DNA of 64,000 bases from Paenibacillus_F chitinolyticus_A (GTDB taxonomy: Bacteria; Bacillota; Bacilli; Paenibacillales; NBRC-103111), in the NCBI RefSeq assembly GCF_045038035.1, contig NZ_CP173427.1, forward strand, positions 5,332,001 to 5,396,000, written 5' to 3'. A program made the position numbers and the translations under genes. Shown here one piece after another: positions 52,552 to 60,848 of this stretch (the stretch's first letter is position 1; each line of letters begins with the position of its first letter). The notes under the pieces are model-generated. The model worked only from the letters and a program-made list of their open reading frames with translations. It was not told where the DNA came from and searched no databases.

Positions 52552-52593
52552 AACAGGTCAATCACGGTAGTATCTGACCATAATCAACCTGTT
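52552..52593 (-). repeat. Cassette-end terminator repeat, copy R3
   Basis: AACAGGTCAATCACGG...CCATAATCAACCTGTT; minus-strand hairpin followed by a short T-run. Confidence 0.75.
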
Positions 52594-52856
52594 TAATGTA
52601 ATGAAATAGTGTTATTTAGGTTATAAGATTAAAGCATTTGATGTGCCTACAACCGAAACGGAGAAATATTTATACAGATATTACATGGGTTACATGTGTT
52701 ATTGGTTGAATGATGAGTTCATTCCACACTGGGTAGCCCCACCTAATTGAATCCTGAAAACATGAAACTTCTAACTTATCGGGAATTTATTTATAAAAAC
52801 TTGGTTTACTGGGTAAATCCATGTGATTACAGCAGATAGCAAACTTACTAAAAACT

Positions 52857-53324
52857 CTAAAGGGCAACATCTTGGTACCCTACCCTAGCAACTTCTTCAT
52901 CGATTAGACGAATGCCAACCCCATTTTCCACGTCCCATCTACAGTCAAACGTTAGTCCAATATATCTGCCTTCAAATCGTCTCGCAGAAGGTACATAAAT
53001 CCCTACTAGCCTAATATTTTTCAAAAGTTCGTCGATGTTTTCAATTAATGGGTAATTCTCATTGTATGAAACATCATATCCAAGCTCAAACCGTTTTTGT
53101 TTGTAATAATCTAATATCGGTTGCAAAATACTTTTTTGAAGATGCCCCCAGTTTTCTATTAAAGAATTATACGAAGCATACTGTTTCTCACTAAATTCAC
53201 CATCGTCGTCTCCGTCTACCATCAAAGCAATATTGGCTTCTGTTCCACAAAATTCAATGGTAGTATCCCTGCTCCACACATAATCATATTCAAGTTCACC
53301 GAAAACCGCATCATTAATTTTCAC
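52857..53324 (-). CDS. Immunity protein for the orphan nuclease, DUF6985-like
   Basis: A 155-residue acidic cytosolic protein (VFGELEYDYVWSRDTTIEF, VDGDDDGEFSEKQYASYNSLIENW, FDCRWDVENGVGIRLIDEEV) that fits the DUF6985 family found beside polymorphic toxins. GTG 53324 has AAAGGAG 10 bp upstream. It begins 17 bp after the stop of the orphan nuclease module, the classical toxin-immunity arrangement. Inferred role: binds and neutralises the HNH nuclease. AT-rich compared with the chromosome core. A broken relative lies at 51385-51470. Confidence 0.75.
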   Translation of the reverse strand: MKINDAVFGELEYDYVWSRDTTIEFCGTEANIALMVDGDDDGEFSEKQYASYNSLIENWGHLQKSILQPILDYYKQKRFELGYDVSYNENYPLIENIDELLKNIRLVGIYVPSARRFEGRYIGLTFDCRWDVENGVGIRLIDEEVARVGYQDVAL

Positions 53325-53341
53325 TTCGAGAAAGCTCCTTT

Positions 53342-55168
53342 CTAATTGTTTGCAAATCCGCCTGGCTTAAACGCTCCTGCGTTTATCTCTCCTACGCCAC
53401 CTAGATGTCCGAATTTGCTATTAATTTCTGATGGCACAAGTTGTATCGTTTTCCCATCATTTAATTCGTGCCATGTTAACTTAAATTCTTCACGAATATC
53501 TGCGATGTCTCCTGCTTCAATTTTTCCAGGGGTCAACCCAAATTGATTAGCCAGCTCAGGCGAGTTATTAAGTTGTTCAGCCAATTTTATATCTGCTTGT
53601 TTAAAATTAGCAGTTCTAGCTTTAGTTCCATTACTGCCAATTCCACCTACCATGTGGTCAATTTCCAACTGTGCTTTTGCTACAGGTGAAAAATCAGGTA
53701 CAGCATTCCTATAATTTATACCATCAATACCAGCTTCGTCTAATATTTTCTTCAACTCAGGGTCAGGAGGTGGTTTTAAAATACATTTAGATTCTCCCCT
53801 TTGTCCTTCAAAACCAACCTTTGGATTCCCATGTGCAGGTGTTTGATTAAATCTTGCCTCATATGAACTGGCAAATTCAGTTTGCTTGAAGGCAGACGGA
53901 GTATCATCGATTTTACCCGTCCCCCCAGTTCCCCCGCCGCCAACCGCACGAGTCACAGCCTTCGAAGAACTTTGTAAGACATTCGCATTGTTTATAATGG
54001 ATTTCCCTAAATGATTGCCTGTTTGATTGGCAAGCACTCGTGGACCATCAAAAGCCAATTCATAACCGAACCTTGGCATCTGGACACTATTCTTAATCTT
54101 CTGGCCCAGTTCTTTGCCCATCTGGCCTAAATCGGCAATGTCCTTGGTTAATCTGTTGACGGATTTATTCAGTGTTCCGGTTACCGAACCCGCTATACTT
54201 TGAGCAAATTGCTGGGTTTCCTTCATGTAGCCCTTGCCCAAGTTTGTACCCCAATCATTTAAATTCCCTACAAATTTTCCAAAACCTTCTCCTATTTTGC
54301 CAAATCCGTCCGCTATCCACTTAGGAGCTATTTTAGTGGCTCCCTGTGAGATATATTCGCCTATCGTCTTCTGAGCTATCTTGGCATCCAGCAGACCTGC
54401 CGTTCCAAACCCGACTCCTGCAGTGAACAGCACTTGTCCCCAGCTGAATCCCGGATCGCCGTCGGTAAGTTGACTGACGATACTTTCGGCGGCGCCTGAG
54501 ACGCCCCCCACAACCATCTTGCCCAGTATCGGGGCGCCTGCGCCCAACGGTCCGAATACGGCTCCGGATACGGCTCCGATAACGGATTCTCGGAAAGCAT
54601 CCGCCGCATAATCCCCAAAGTCACTGACTTCCCCGCGTGAGATATCCGAGATGGCCTTAGCCGCTACCGCCGCTGTTCCGGCCGCCACCGCTCCGGCCGC
54701 CACGGCGGCAATGACAACGGTACCTGCCCCTAATGTCGCTACCGTTACGGCCGCTACAACAGCTACGACCGCTACAATGGCTAGGGCACCGACAACATTT
54801 CCAAGGAGCTTCCCCCAACTGAACTTCTTCTCCGGCGGCGGAGGTGGCGGAGGTGGCGGCGTCCCCTTCTGCGGCTCATCGTTGTACGGCGGATACGCGG
54901 TTTGGTCCCTTCCCTCCGCAAGTACGTTCTCGCTGAGGAAGTGGTACTCGCCTTCAATGGCAAATCCGCTCTGCGCCGCCAGCTTCTTCGCCATCAACTG
55001 GCTCGTCGCCTTGATCACGATCCTTTTGGGCGTATACAGCGAGATGTCTTCTCCGGCATTCAGCGTCAGCTTCTTGTGGCTCGTAATGGTGACGCCGCTC
55101 GCATCGGTGCCGAATTTCGGCATGCAGTATTGTAAGGAAACGGACAAACAAAAAAACAGGTCAATCAT
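53342..55168 (-). CDS. Orphan C-terminal toxin module (HNH nuclease type) lacking the VgrG carrier
   Basis: The frame has 608 codons, but the first 15 or so read backwards through a terminator repeat, so a natural start is doubtful. From codon about 16 it matches the active gene at 57686-60409: CMPK.GTDAS joined directly to GVTITSHKKLTLNAG, skipping about 67 residues. A nine-proline hinge (about 102-112), hydrophobic Ala/Gly/Val segments (about 120-250) and a helical linker follow. The payload at about 500-608 has EIDHMVGG, LTWHELNDGKTIQLVP and FGHLGG, the pattern of HNH/Endo VII-type nucleases. It is probably a silent cassette that can recombine into the carrier. Confidence 0.75.
   Translation of the reverse strand: MIDLFFCLSVSLQYCMPKFGTDASGVTITSHKKLTLNAGEDISLYTPKRIVIKATSQLMAKKLAAQSGFAIEGEYHFLSENVLAEGRDQTAYPPYNDEPQKGTPPPPPPPPPEKKFSWGKLLGNVVGALAIVAVVAVVAAVTVATLGAGTVVIAAVAAGAVAAGTAAVAAKAISDISRGEVSDFGDYAADAFRESVIGAVSGAVFGPLGAGAPILGKMVVGGVSGAAESIVSQLTDGDPGFSWGQVLFTAGVGFGTAGLLDAKIAQKTIGEYISQGATKIAPKWIADGFGKIGEGFGKFVGNLNDWGTNLGKGYMKETQQFAQSIAGSVTGTLNKSVNRLTKDIADLGQMGKELGQKIKNSVQMPRFGYELAFDGPRVLANQTGNHLGKSIINNANVLQSSSKAVTRAVGGGGTGGTGKIDDTPSAFKQTEFASSYEARFNQTPAHGNPKVGFEGQRGESKCILKPPPDPELKKILDEAGIDGINYRNAVPDFSPVAKAQLEIDHMVGGIGSNGTKARTANFKQADIKLAEQLNNSPELANQFGLTPGKIEAGDIADIREEFKLTWHELNDGKTIQLVPSEINSKFGHLGGVGEINAGAFKPGGFANN
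54813..55106 (-). repeat. 294-bp direct repeat shared with the active toxin gene
   Basis: Nearly identical (a handful of substitutions by eye) to 58911-59204, at a constant offset of 4098 bp. It encodes the conserved segment from GVTITSHKKL to the polyproline hinge, which would serve as the homology arm for payload exchange. Confidence 0.85.
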
Positions 55169-55196
55169 GGTGGTATCTGACCATAATCGACCTGTT
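55155..55196 (-). repeat. Cassette-end terminator repeat, copy R4
   Basis: ACAGGTC...GACCTGT arms; on the minus strand seven T follow. It ends the preceding (now decayed) cassette and lies inside the apparent 5' end of the orphan module frame. Confidence 0.8.
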
Positions 55197-55505
55197 CAAC
55201 GTATCAGAATAACATTATTTAGGATATAAAATTAAAGCATTGATGTGCGTACAACCATATTTAGTAAAATTTCTTATGGGGCTGGTAAGGGGTTACGTCT
55301 GATTGAGCATTCCCACCCGTTTCACTCGGCACAGTGTGGAGTCTACTCATTAACCGCTGATACAGAGAGAAGGGCAAAAACGACAACAATACGAGCGGCT
55401 AACTCGTATTGTTGTCGTTTTTGATTGTATTGTACGATCCTGTTATTGGAGTTGTAAATGGACTTACACAAAAACTCGATAGATCCTTTTTAGTTGATCC
55501 AGCAT
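55197..55505. other. AT-rich gene-free spacer with a perfect 20-bp hairpin
   Basis: It contains the rest of the R4-type sequence and the hairpin at 55376-55422. A tail at 55422-55480 (TTGTATTGTACGAT, then CTGTTATTGG, then TACACAAAA) is repeated at about 56126-56180. Confidence 0.55.
55376..55422. terminator. Perfect 20-bp stem-loop, bidirectional terminator
   Basis: AAAAACGACAACAATACGAG pairs without mismatch with 55403-55422, loop of seven. A/T-runs form part of the stem, so it can stop transcription both ways. Confidence 0.75.
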
Positions 55506-56006
55506 CTATTCAGTTAATATATATAGGAATTCTTCAAAACTGTCACTAGTAAAGTAAGTTACTGGATCTAAATCAGAGGACTCCTCGTGGTTCCAAACGC
55601 ATACAGATGGCTCTGCTTTATCCGTATTTCGATAGTCTAAGCATACGAAATCACCTGCAAATAGAGCAGCAATTGGTAGCAACTCAGTACCTACTAAATT
55701 TTCGTCCGAAACAATTCTCTCGTCTAATTGAGTTCTAACAACACCAATATCTTAGAATTCATCATCCCTTTCCCCGGTTACTTTTAATATACATAAAAAC
55801 CTATCAATTGCATAACTGTGGTTATTGCAATTAAAGCTATCTTTTACAAGAGAAGCACCGTTATAATTTTTTATAAATTCTTTATATGCATCTGGCAATT
55901 TAATTCTCCACTTTTCTCTTTTTCAGTTAACAAAGTATTATCTGGCAATGGATAAATTATGCTGGTTCTTCAACTCTTCTGCCCCTACTTGTTCACGTTT
56001 TACCAT
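55506..56006 (-). pseudogene. Decayed SMI1/KNR4 (SUKH)-type immunity gene
   Basis: Read on the minus strand in shifting frames: MVKREQVGAEELK, (shift) IYPLPDNTLLTEKEK, (shift) WRIKLPDAYKEFIKNYNGA, LVKDSFNCNNHSYAIDRFL, an in-frame TAA after GERDDEF at about 55753, then DIGVVRTQLDERIVSDEN and LFAGDFVCLDYRNTDKAEP to the end. The LPDAYKEFIKNYNGA and AGDFVCLDYR blocks are the SUKH signatures. GGAGG precedes the start. At least two frameshifts and one stop codon make it non-functional. It was presumably partner to a lost toxin. Confidence 0.75.
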
Positions 56007-56035
56007 TCGTTTCATCCTCCTTTGATTTTGGCACG

Positions 56036-56084
56036 CAAAAAAAGCTCAATCCTACTCATGGTTCAAGTGGGAAAGAGCTTTGAA
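56036..56084 (-). terminator. Terminator of the VgrG-toxin-immunity operon
   Basis: AAAGCTC...GAGCTTT outer stem with an imperfect inner stem; on the minus strand a run of T follows. Confidence 0.65.
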
Positions 56085-56244
56085 AGTTTATCAAGTGTTT
56101 GAATTATTTAGTGTTTGATTTCTTGGTTGTATTGTACGATTCTGTTGTTGGGATTGAAATCTGATTACACAAAATTTTAGGCAGACCCTGACAGACCCAG
56201 CTAACCCTAGAAATATTAAATTGAGATTTAGTTTGTCAAATCTG

Positions 56245-56838
56245 TTAAAACGTCATTAATAAACCTCGCTTCGCTTCTGTTGCATCTTTATAAAGGATTA
56301 CGAGTTCGTCATAAGCCTCTATTAATTCTGAAAAAGATGCATGATATACTAAATCATTTGACGGCAAACCATTACTTATTAGGTTTCGTTTTAATTCAAG
56401 TAGTTCGTTATACATACTAGGTACGTCTTCAGCGTACACAAATCCCAGCCCCATTCCTCCTGGATCAAGAATAAACATTTCTGATTCTAATGGACGCCCG
56501 AGAATATAATAATTAGGATCAAATTTAGTAGGTAGCTTAATTAGTGCTTCAATCAGTGCATCCCACAAATAAGATAATCCCTGTTCTTCATCTGGAGAAT
56601 AGTAACATGTCATAGCAAAATCAGCTAGTTCTTGAACCTCACCATTTTCTAATTCTTGTTCCCACTCTTTATCTAGCAGTTCCCCTGTGTATACAGATCT
56701 AACAATTCCCAAATGGTTAAAAATAAACTCCTTCAATAATTTAATATTATTCGTAGTACCCGAAGTAATGATAGTCTCACTTAATTCTTTCATAAAACCA
56801 TTTGTATCAAATAAATAAGCTTTATGTTCCATACCCAT
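56245..56838 (-). CDS. Putative second immunity or cassette protein, unrecognised
   Basis: A 197-residue acidic cytosolic protein (FDTNGFMKELSETIITSG; LDPGGMGLGFVYAEDVPSMYNELL). No family recognised. It starts 3 bp after the HEAT-like gene and is the last gene of the toxin operon, in AT-rich DNA like other immunity genes here. Its place suggests a second immunity protein or a passenger retained from an earlier cassette. Start ATG 56838; an alternative ATG two codons later is possible. Confidence 0.6.
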   Translation of the reverse strand: MGMEHKAYLFDTNGFMKELSETIITSGTTNNIKLLKEFIFNHLGIVRSVYTGELLDKEWEQELENGEVQELADFAMTCYYSPDEEQGLSYLWDALIEALIKLPTKFDPNYYILGRPLESEMFILDPGGMGLGFVYAEDVPSMYNELLELKRNLISNGLPSNDLVYHASFSELIEAYDELVILYKDATEAKRGLLMTF

Positions 56839-56841
56839 CTT

Positions 56842-57669
56842 CTATTCGATTCCCCTTTCATTTTGGCGGAGAATCTGAATTGATTTTTCTAGTTCCTTTT
56901 TGACATCACCCTTTGCACGTCCATTCATAATAGGTTCTAACATTAAATAGGCATACTCAGGTGACAATGCTTTTGCAAATATTGCAATGATTTCTCTTGC
57001 ATAAGAATCTATCTTCATTTTCAACACGTGAGTCCCTACTTCAACTAACTTTTCATTGTATTCAGGACCTAAACTCCTTAACAAGGAGCTATCTTCGGCT
57101 GCTGTCCAAAGTGCCTCTAATCCTTTAATTATCACATCTTCATATTCATCTTTTTTCATTTTTGCCATCCAGAATTCACTCTTATGAACATACGCTTTCA
57201 GTGCATTAATGATAAATTGCACATCATTCATAGTTAAAACTAAGTTGCTAGAATAATTATATAACAACCCTGTCTTAACAAGAGGAAGGATATCTCCCTT
57301 GAAAAATGCTTCTTCAGTGCCATTTGGCCCTTTTTCAAGACGTATGAGAACGGACTGGAGAATTGCCTTTTCACTTATCGGAGCGTTAAAATCATCCTCT
57401 AAGATCGCTTTCTCCTTTTCTGAAAGTATAGAGACACAGCCAATATCATTTAGACTTAGCAAACTATACATTGCCTCAATTCGTATCCGTTGTGTTTGAT
57501 GAGAGAGAGCTTCAAGTAGTCTCGGAATATACTTTGTATCGTGTGAAGCACCCATAGCAATTATTATCTCAACAGGTAACTCTACCCCGTTTTTATGAAA
57601 AGCTTCATTCAATTGTTCATCTGTAACAATGACCTTATAATTGTTTTCGTTATAAACCTGATACTCCAT
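56842..57669 (-). CDS. HEAT-repeat-like protein, candidate immunity protein of the 907-residue toxin
   Basis: A 275-residue helical cytosolic protein with HEAT-like units (YIPRLLEALSHQTQRIRIEAMYSLLSL; IKGLEALWTAAEDSSLLRSLG; AYLMLEPIMNGRAKGDVKKEL). It starts 16 bp after the toxin stop with AGGAGG 5 bp before the ATG, so by position it should be the immunity partner. HEAT and ankyrin-like immunity proteins are known in polymorphic toxin systems. AT-rich. Function inferred from context only. Confidence 0.65.
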   Translation of the reverse strand: MEYQVYNENNYKVIVTDEQLNEAFHKNGVELPVEIIIAMGASHDTKYIPRLLEALSHQTQRIRIEAMYSLLSLNDIGCVSILSEKEKAILEDDFNAPISEKAILQSVLIRLEKGPNGTEEAFFKGDILPLVKTGLLYNYSSNLVLTMNDVQFIINALKAYVHKSEFWMAKMKKDEYEDVIIKGLEALWTAAEDSSLLRSLGPEYNEKLVEVGTHVLKMKIDSYAREIIAIFAKALSPEYAYLMLEPIMNGRAKGDVKKELEKSIQILRQNERGIE

Positions 57670-57685
57670 AAGTTCCTCCTATACT

Positions 57686-60409
57686 TTATGGGATCTTAAA
57701 ATCATTAGGATCATAGGTTTCACGACCAGCTGGAGCTCCTGTTTTTGGATCATATCGTTCTATTATTATCTGTTTAGGTGGTTCACCATACTTGATCTTA
57801 TACGCATCAATAAACCTTCTTATTTCTTGTTTGTCTTTAGAAATTGGTCTACCTAGTGGCTTATCATCAATGATATTTCCTTTTGGTGGTCCTTGTACAG
57901 CATCGGGTATAGCTTTTTGAGTTTTCTTCGAAGGTCTGCCCTGCTTGTCTATTCTTTTTGGTACTTCAATTGTTCTTCCATCTTTATCTTTTAAAGGTTC
58001 ATTAACCAAATCGTAATCGCCACTAGCACGACGCTCATCTGCCGTTTGCTTATGGACTTTCTTACCGGTTTTAGTGCTGCTAGTTTCACCAGTTATGTTT
58101 TTCTTCTCTTCACCCGGCCCCTCAGACTTAATGCCTGTTGCTTCTTTCGCCGCCTTATCCTGCGTTTCCTTCATGTAGGCCTTGTAATTTTCGTGTGTGT
58201 CCGAATAATAAGGTTTTGGACCTTGTTCTGCTTTGGATAATTGAATATTGGGTGTTGAGCCGATGCCAACTAACGCTGGTTGTCTCTGTCCAAACGAAAT
58301 GCCGCTGAGTCCATCTATATAACTCTTGGCTTCTTGCAAATACTTTTTCCCGAGATTACTTCCTGCTTGGGCCAGATCGCCCATCTTTAGGTACAATTTT
58401 GTTCCAACTGAAAGAGCACCATCTTTCACCCACTTAACAGCTGGTCCAGCCGCTGCAAAAATACCTCCAAACAGGACCCCGTCTTTAAATGCGCCCATAC
58501 CTCCTGCTAAGGTTGGCTCCCGGCCCTCCATAAGTTCAGATGCCATATAGCTTGTATAATTGTCTACACCGCCTATAAATAGCATGGCTCCAAGCCTCTG
58601 CGCGACCTGTCCGCCAGTCTGTGGCAATAGCGACCCACCGGCTCCCCCAAGGCTTCCAAAGGGACCGAATATCGCACCGCATACAGCTCCTATTGTAGCT
58701 CCCTTTAAGGCATTAAAGAGGTAATCGCCAACGCCACTGAACTCGCCTTTAGCAATATCGGAAGCAGCAGTACTTGCTATTGCTCCGACTGCTCCAATAG
58801 CAGCACCTATCGCTGCGCCTACAAGAACAGCTCCTACACCGAAGGTTGCAACGGATACAGCCACGACGGCCACGACCGCCACAACTGCAACAGCGGCCAT
58901 AAGCAAGCCTCCCCAACTGAACTTCTTCTCCGGCGGCGGAGGTGGCGGGGGTGGCGGCGTCCCCTTCTGCGGCTCATCGTTGTACGGCGGATACGCGGTT
59001 TGGTCCCTTCCCTCCGCAAGTACGTTCTCGCTGAGGAAGTGGTACTCGCCTTCAATCGCAAATCCGCTCTGCGCCGCCAGCTTCTTCGCCATCAACTGGC
59101 TCGTCGCCTTGATCACGATCCTTTTGGGCGTATACAGCGAGATGTCCTCTCCGGCATTCAGCGTCAGCTTCTTGTGGCTCGTGATGGTGACGCCGCTTGC
59201 ATCGTCGAAGCTCAGCTTCAGCGGCTCTTTGCTGCCGCCTGCCACGTTGACGGCCGTCGGCGTCAGCTCGACTTCGCTTCCGTGTTCCGTGCCGAAATAC
59301 CGGTTGCTCGGATTACCCGTTTTGGCGCAGCTGTCTCCGTTCTTGCGCACGCAGTCGAGCACCTTCGCATTGCTGCAGCTGTCGTCGGGCAAATACAGGC
59401 TCGCATCGGTGCCGGCCTTCGGCATGCAGTACATTGCATTGCCCGTCGGCGGCGCAAAAGCGAACCAGTGAGCCGAGGCTTTCGGCTGCTCCTTGTCGAT
59501 CGTCAGGTGAAGCTTGACGAGCTCCCCTTTCACGTCGAGCACTTTGCCCTCCAGCGAGATACCGGTCAGCTTGTCGTTATGCAGGCTCGGCTGGTACATG
59601 CCTTCCAGACGTGAAAGACGGTACGTGTATTTCAGCTGTCCCGCTTCCAGGCGGCCGGATGCCTCGCTGACCCGCATCGGTTTGTCCTTGAAGCGAAGCT
59701 CTTCCCCTATGGCATAGCGGATGCCGCTTTCGAACTCATAGCCGAAAAAATCCGTATCGTGCAGCCCCGCTCCGCTGCCGCCCGCTTTCTGATACGCCAG
59801 CAAATCCTTAAAGGCTTTATAGGATGTATCGGAAGGCAGCGTACGGCTTTTGAGCTTCGGGATGCCGAAACTGAATTTGGGCTGAACGCTCCAAATATCG
59901 CTGATCAGCACCGTGTGAAAACGGCTCGCCAGCCGCTTAAGCAGATCCCAATCCGTCTCATCGTACTGGATAACCGGAGCGCCGATAGGCACGCCCGCAC
60001 CCGCTTCGCAAATGACATCGTGGCCGGGATAATCCGCCAGAATGGCGGCAATCAGAGCGGGATAATCCATATCCGCCTGCTGAAAAGAACGCCGTTTCCT
60101 GCGGACATCCAGCAGATAGCTGCCGGCCATCGCCTCGATTTCGAGGGTGTACACACCCTGGGTAAACGCGGCCTGAACGTCCGTGATTAAACCTTTGAAG
60201 ATAGGCTCTTCCCCATCTTCGCCGTTTTCAACTACTTGTATTTCATCCTTTAAGGAAGCTTCGAGTACCGCGCCGACATGATCCGCATCATCCACGATGC
60301 CGCGCAGTTTCATCCGCCCATGCTCGCCCGGCTTCCAGGTAATCTCCACATGATCAATCCGCTTCATCCGGTAGGGAGATGTTACTCTGATTTGGTCGTA
60401 CCCTATCAT
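57686..60409 (-). CDS. VgrG/gpD-like carrier with polyproline hinge and C-terminal toxin payload
   Basis: A 907-residue protein. Residues 1-330 resemble the VgrG/phage gpD fold of contractile-injection spikes (IRVTSPYRMKRIDHVEI; YDETDWDLLKRLASRFHTVL; GNAMYCMPKAGTDASLYLPDD). The beta-rich segment to about 480 ends in a nine-proline hinge. Ala/Val/Gly-rich hydrophobic segments (about 500-640) may cross a target membrane. The last 150 residues (ADERRASGDYDLVNEP, PLGRPISKDKQEIRRFIDAYKIKYG, ERYDPKTGAPAG) are a payload I do not recognise. No signal peptide. DUF4280 lies 21 bp upstream and immunity genes downstream. GGAG lies 10 bp before the ATG. GC-rich in front, AT-rich in the payload. Confidence 0.8.
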   Translation of the reverse strand: MIGYDQIRVTSPYRMKRIDHVEITWKPGEHGRMKLRGIVDDADHVGAVLEASLKDEIQVVENGEDGEEPIFKGLITDVQAAFTQGVYTLEIEAMAGSYLLDVRRKRRSFQQADMDYPALIAAILADYPGHDVICEAGAGVPIGAPVIQYDETDWDLLKRLASRFHTVLISDIWSVQPKFSFGIPKLKSRTLPSDTSYKAFKDLLAYQKAGGSGAGLHDTDFFGYEFESGIRYAIGEELRFKDKPMRVSEASGRLEAGQLKYTYRLSRLEGMYQPSLHNDKLTGISLEGKVLDVKGELVKLHLTIDKEQPKASAHWFAFAPPTGNAMYCMPKAGTDASLYLPDDSCSNAKVLDCVRKNGDSCAKTGNPSNRYFGTEHGSEVELTPTAVNVAGGSKEPLKLSFDDASGVTITSHKKLTLNAGEDISLYTPKRIVIKATSQLMAKKLAAQSGFAIEGEYHFLSENVLAEGRDQTAYPPYNDEPQKGTPPPPPPPPPEKKFSWGGLLMAAVAVVAVVAVVAVSVATFGVGAVLVGAAIGAAIGAVGAIASTAASDIAKGEFSGVGDYLFNALKGATIGAVCGAIFGPFGSLGGAGGSLLPQTGGQVAQRLGAMLFIGGVDNYTSYMASELMEGREPTLAGGMGAFKDGVLFGGIFAAAGPAVKWVKDGALSVGTKLYLKMGDLAQAGSNLGKKYLQEAKSYIDGLSGISFGQRQPALVGIGSTPNIQLSKAEQGPKPYYSDTHENYKAYMKETQDKAAKEATGIKSEGPGEEKKNITGETSSTKTGKKVHKQTADERRASGDYDLVNEPLKDKDGRTIEVPKRIDKQGRPSKKTQKAIPDAVQGPPKGNIIDDKPLGRPISKDKQEIRRFIDAYKIKYGEPPKQIIIERYDPKTGAPAGRETYDPNDFKIP
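58911..59204 (-). repeat. 294-bp direct repeat, active-gene copy
   Basis: Partner of 54813-55106; encodes the pre-payload segment up to the polyproline hinge. Sequence similarity to the orphan falls sharply beyond it on the payload side. Confidence 0.85.
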
Positions 60410-60430
60410 ACTCCGTCAGCTCCGATCGGA

Positions 60431-60820
60431 TTAATTGTCATGCTGTCCGTCGTTTAAGAATTTAATGACTCCCTGTAACTCGCAGTGCAGCTCGGAGTCT
60501 GTCGTTAAGGCCGGTTTGCCGGCCACCTTTGTAGTTTCTTTGGAGTGGGTCCATTTGGCCAAAATAGACGGCAGACACGGTTTCCCGGAGATGGTCTCCC
60601 CGCTCTCGCTGATCAAATAAATCGTTTCTCCGCTCTGATTGAGCGGACTTGTGCAAATGCCGAAATGGGAAATGTTATCCGGCTTAAAATCCTCTTCGTT
60701 CATCATAGGTTTCTCGTTCACGTAAGAGCCGTGGCTGTTAGGCAGATTGATGTGCCTTTTATGAGTTCCGTACTGGCATTGGATGTACGCTCCCCTGACC
60801 ACATACCGGGGTCCTGTCAT
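60431..60820 (-). CDS. DUF4280 (PAAR-like) protein
   Basis: A 129-residue protein. YVVRGAYIQCQYGTHKRHINLP, GICTSPLN and GKPCLPSILAKW, with KPALTTDSELHCELQGVIKF at the end, match DUF4280, regarded as PAAR-like: a small conserved-Cys domain thought to sharpen VgrG-type spikes. No signal peptide. AGGAGG lies 9 bp before the ATG. Its position just before the toxin-bearing VgrG-like gene supports a spike-tip role. Inference: it caps that VgrG. Confidence 0.8.
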   Translation of the reverse strand: MTGPRYVVRGAYIQCQYGTHKRHINLPNSHGSYVNEKPMMNEEDFKPDNISHFGICTSPLNQSGETIYLISESGETISGKPCLPSILAKWTHSKETTKVAGKPALTTDSELHCELQGVIKFLNDGQHDN

Positions 60821-60848
60821 GACGTGCCGCCTCCTCGGTCAACATGGT

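Larger units (their letters stand above)
51957..52856. other. AT-rich gene-free region holding degenerate cassette ends
   Basis: About 900 bp with no intact gene. It carries three copies (52104, 52244, 52552) of a terminator family also present at 55155. Each is followed on the plus side by related sequence: GCATT...TGTGCGTACAA and, in two copies, TATTGGTTGAATGATG...CACTGGGTAGCCCC at about 52450-52492 and 52695-52740. I read this as 3' ends of lost toxin-immunity cassettes. Confidence 0.6.

Noticed and set aside
55142..55168. ATG at 55168 as the true start of the orphan toxin
   Set aside because: The first codons are the reverse reading of the R4 terminator arm and its T-run; no ribosome site. 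Reported as an open frame only.
51957..56240. CRISPR array
   Set aside because: The repeats in this stretch are few, long and unevenly spaced hairpins, not short regular direct repeats with equal spacers.
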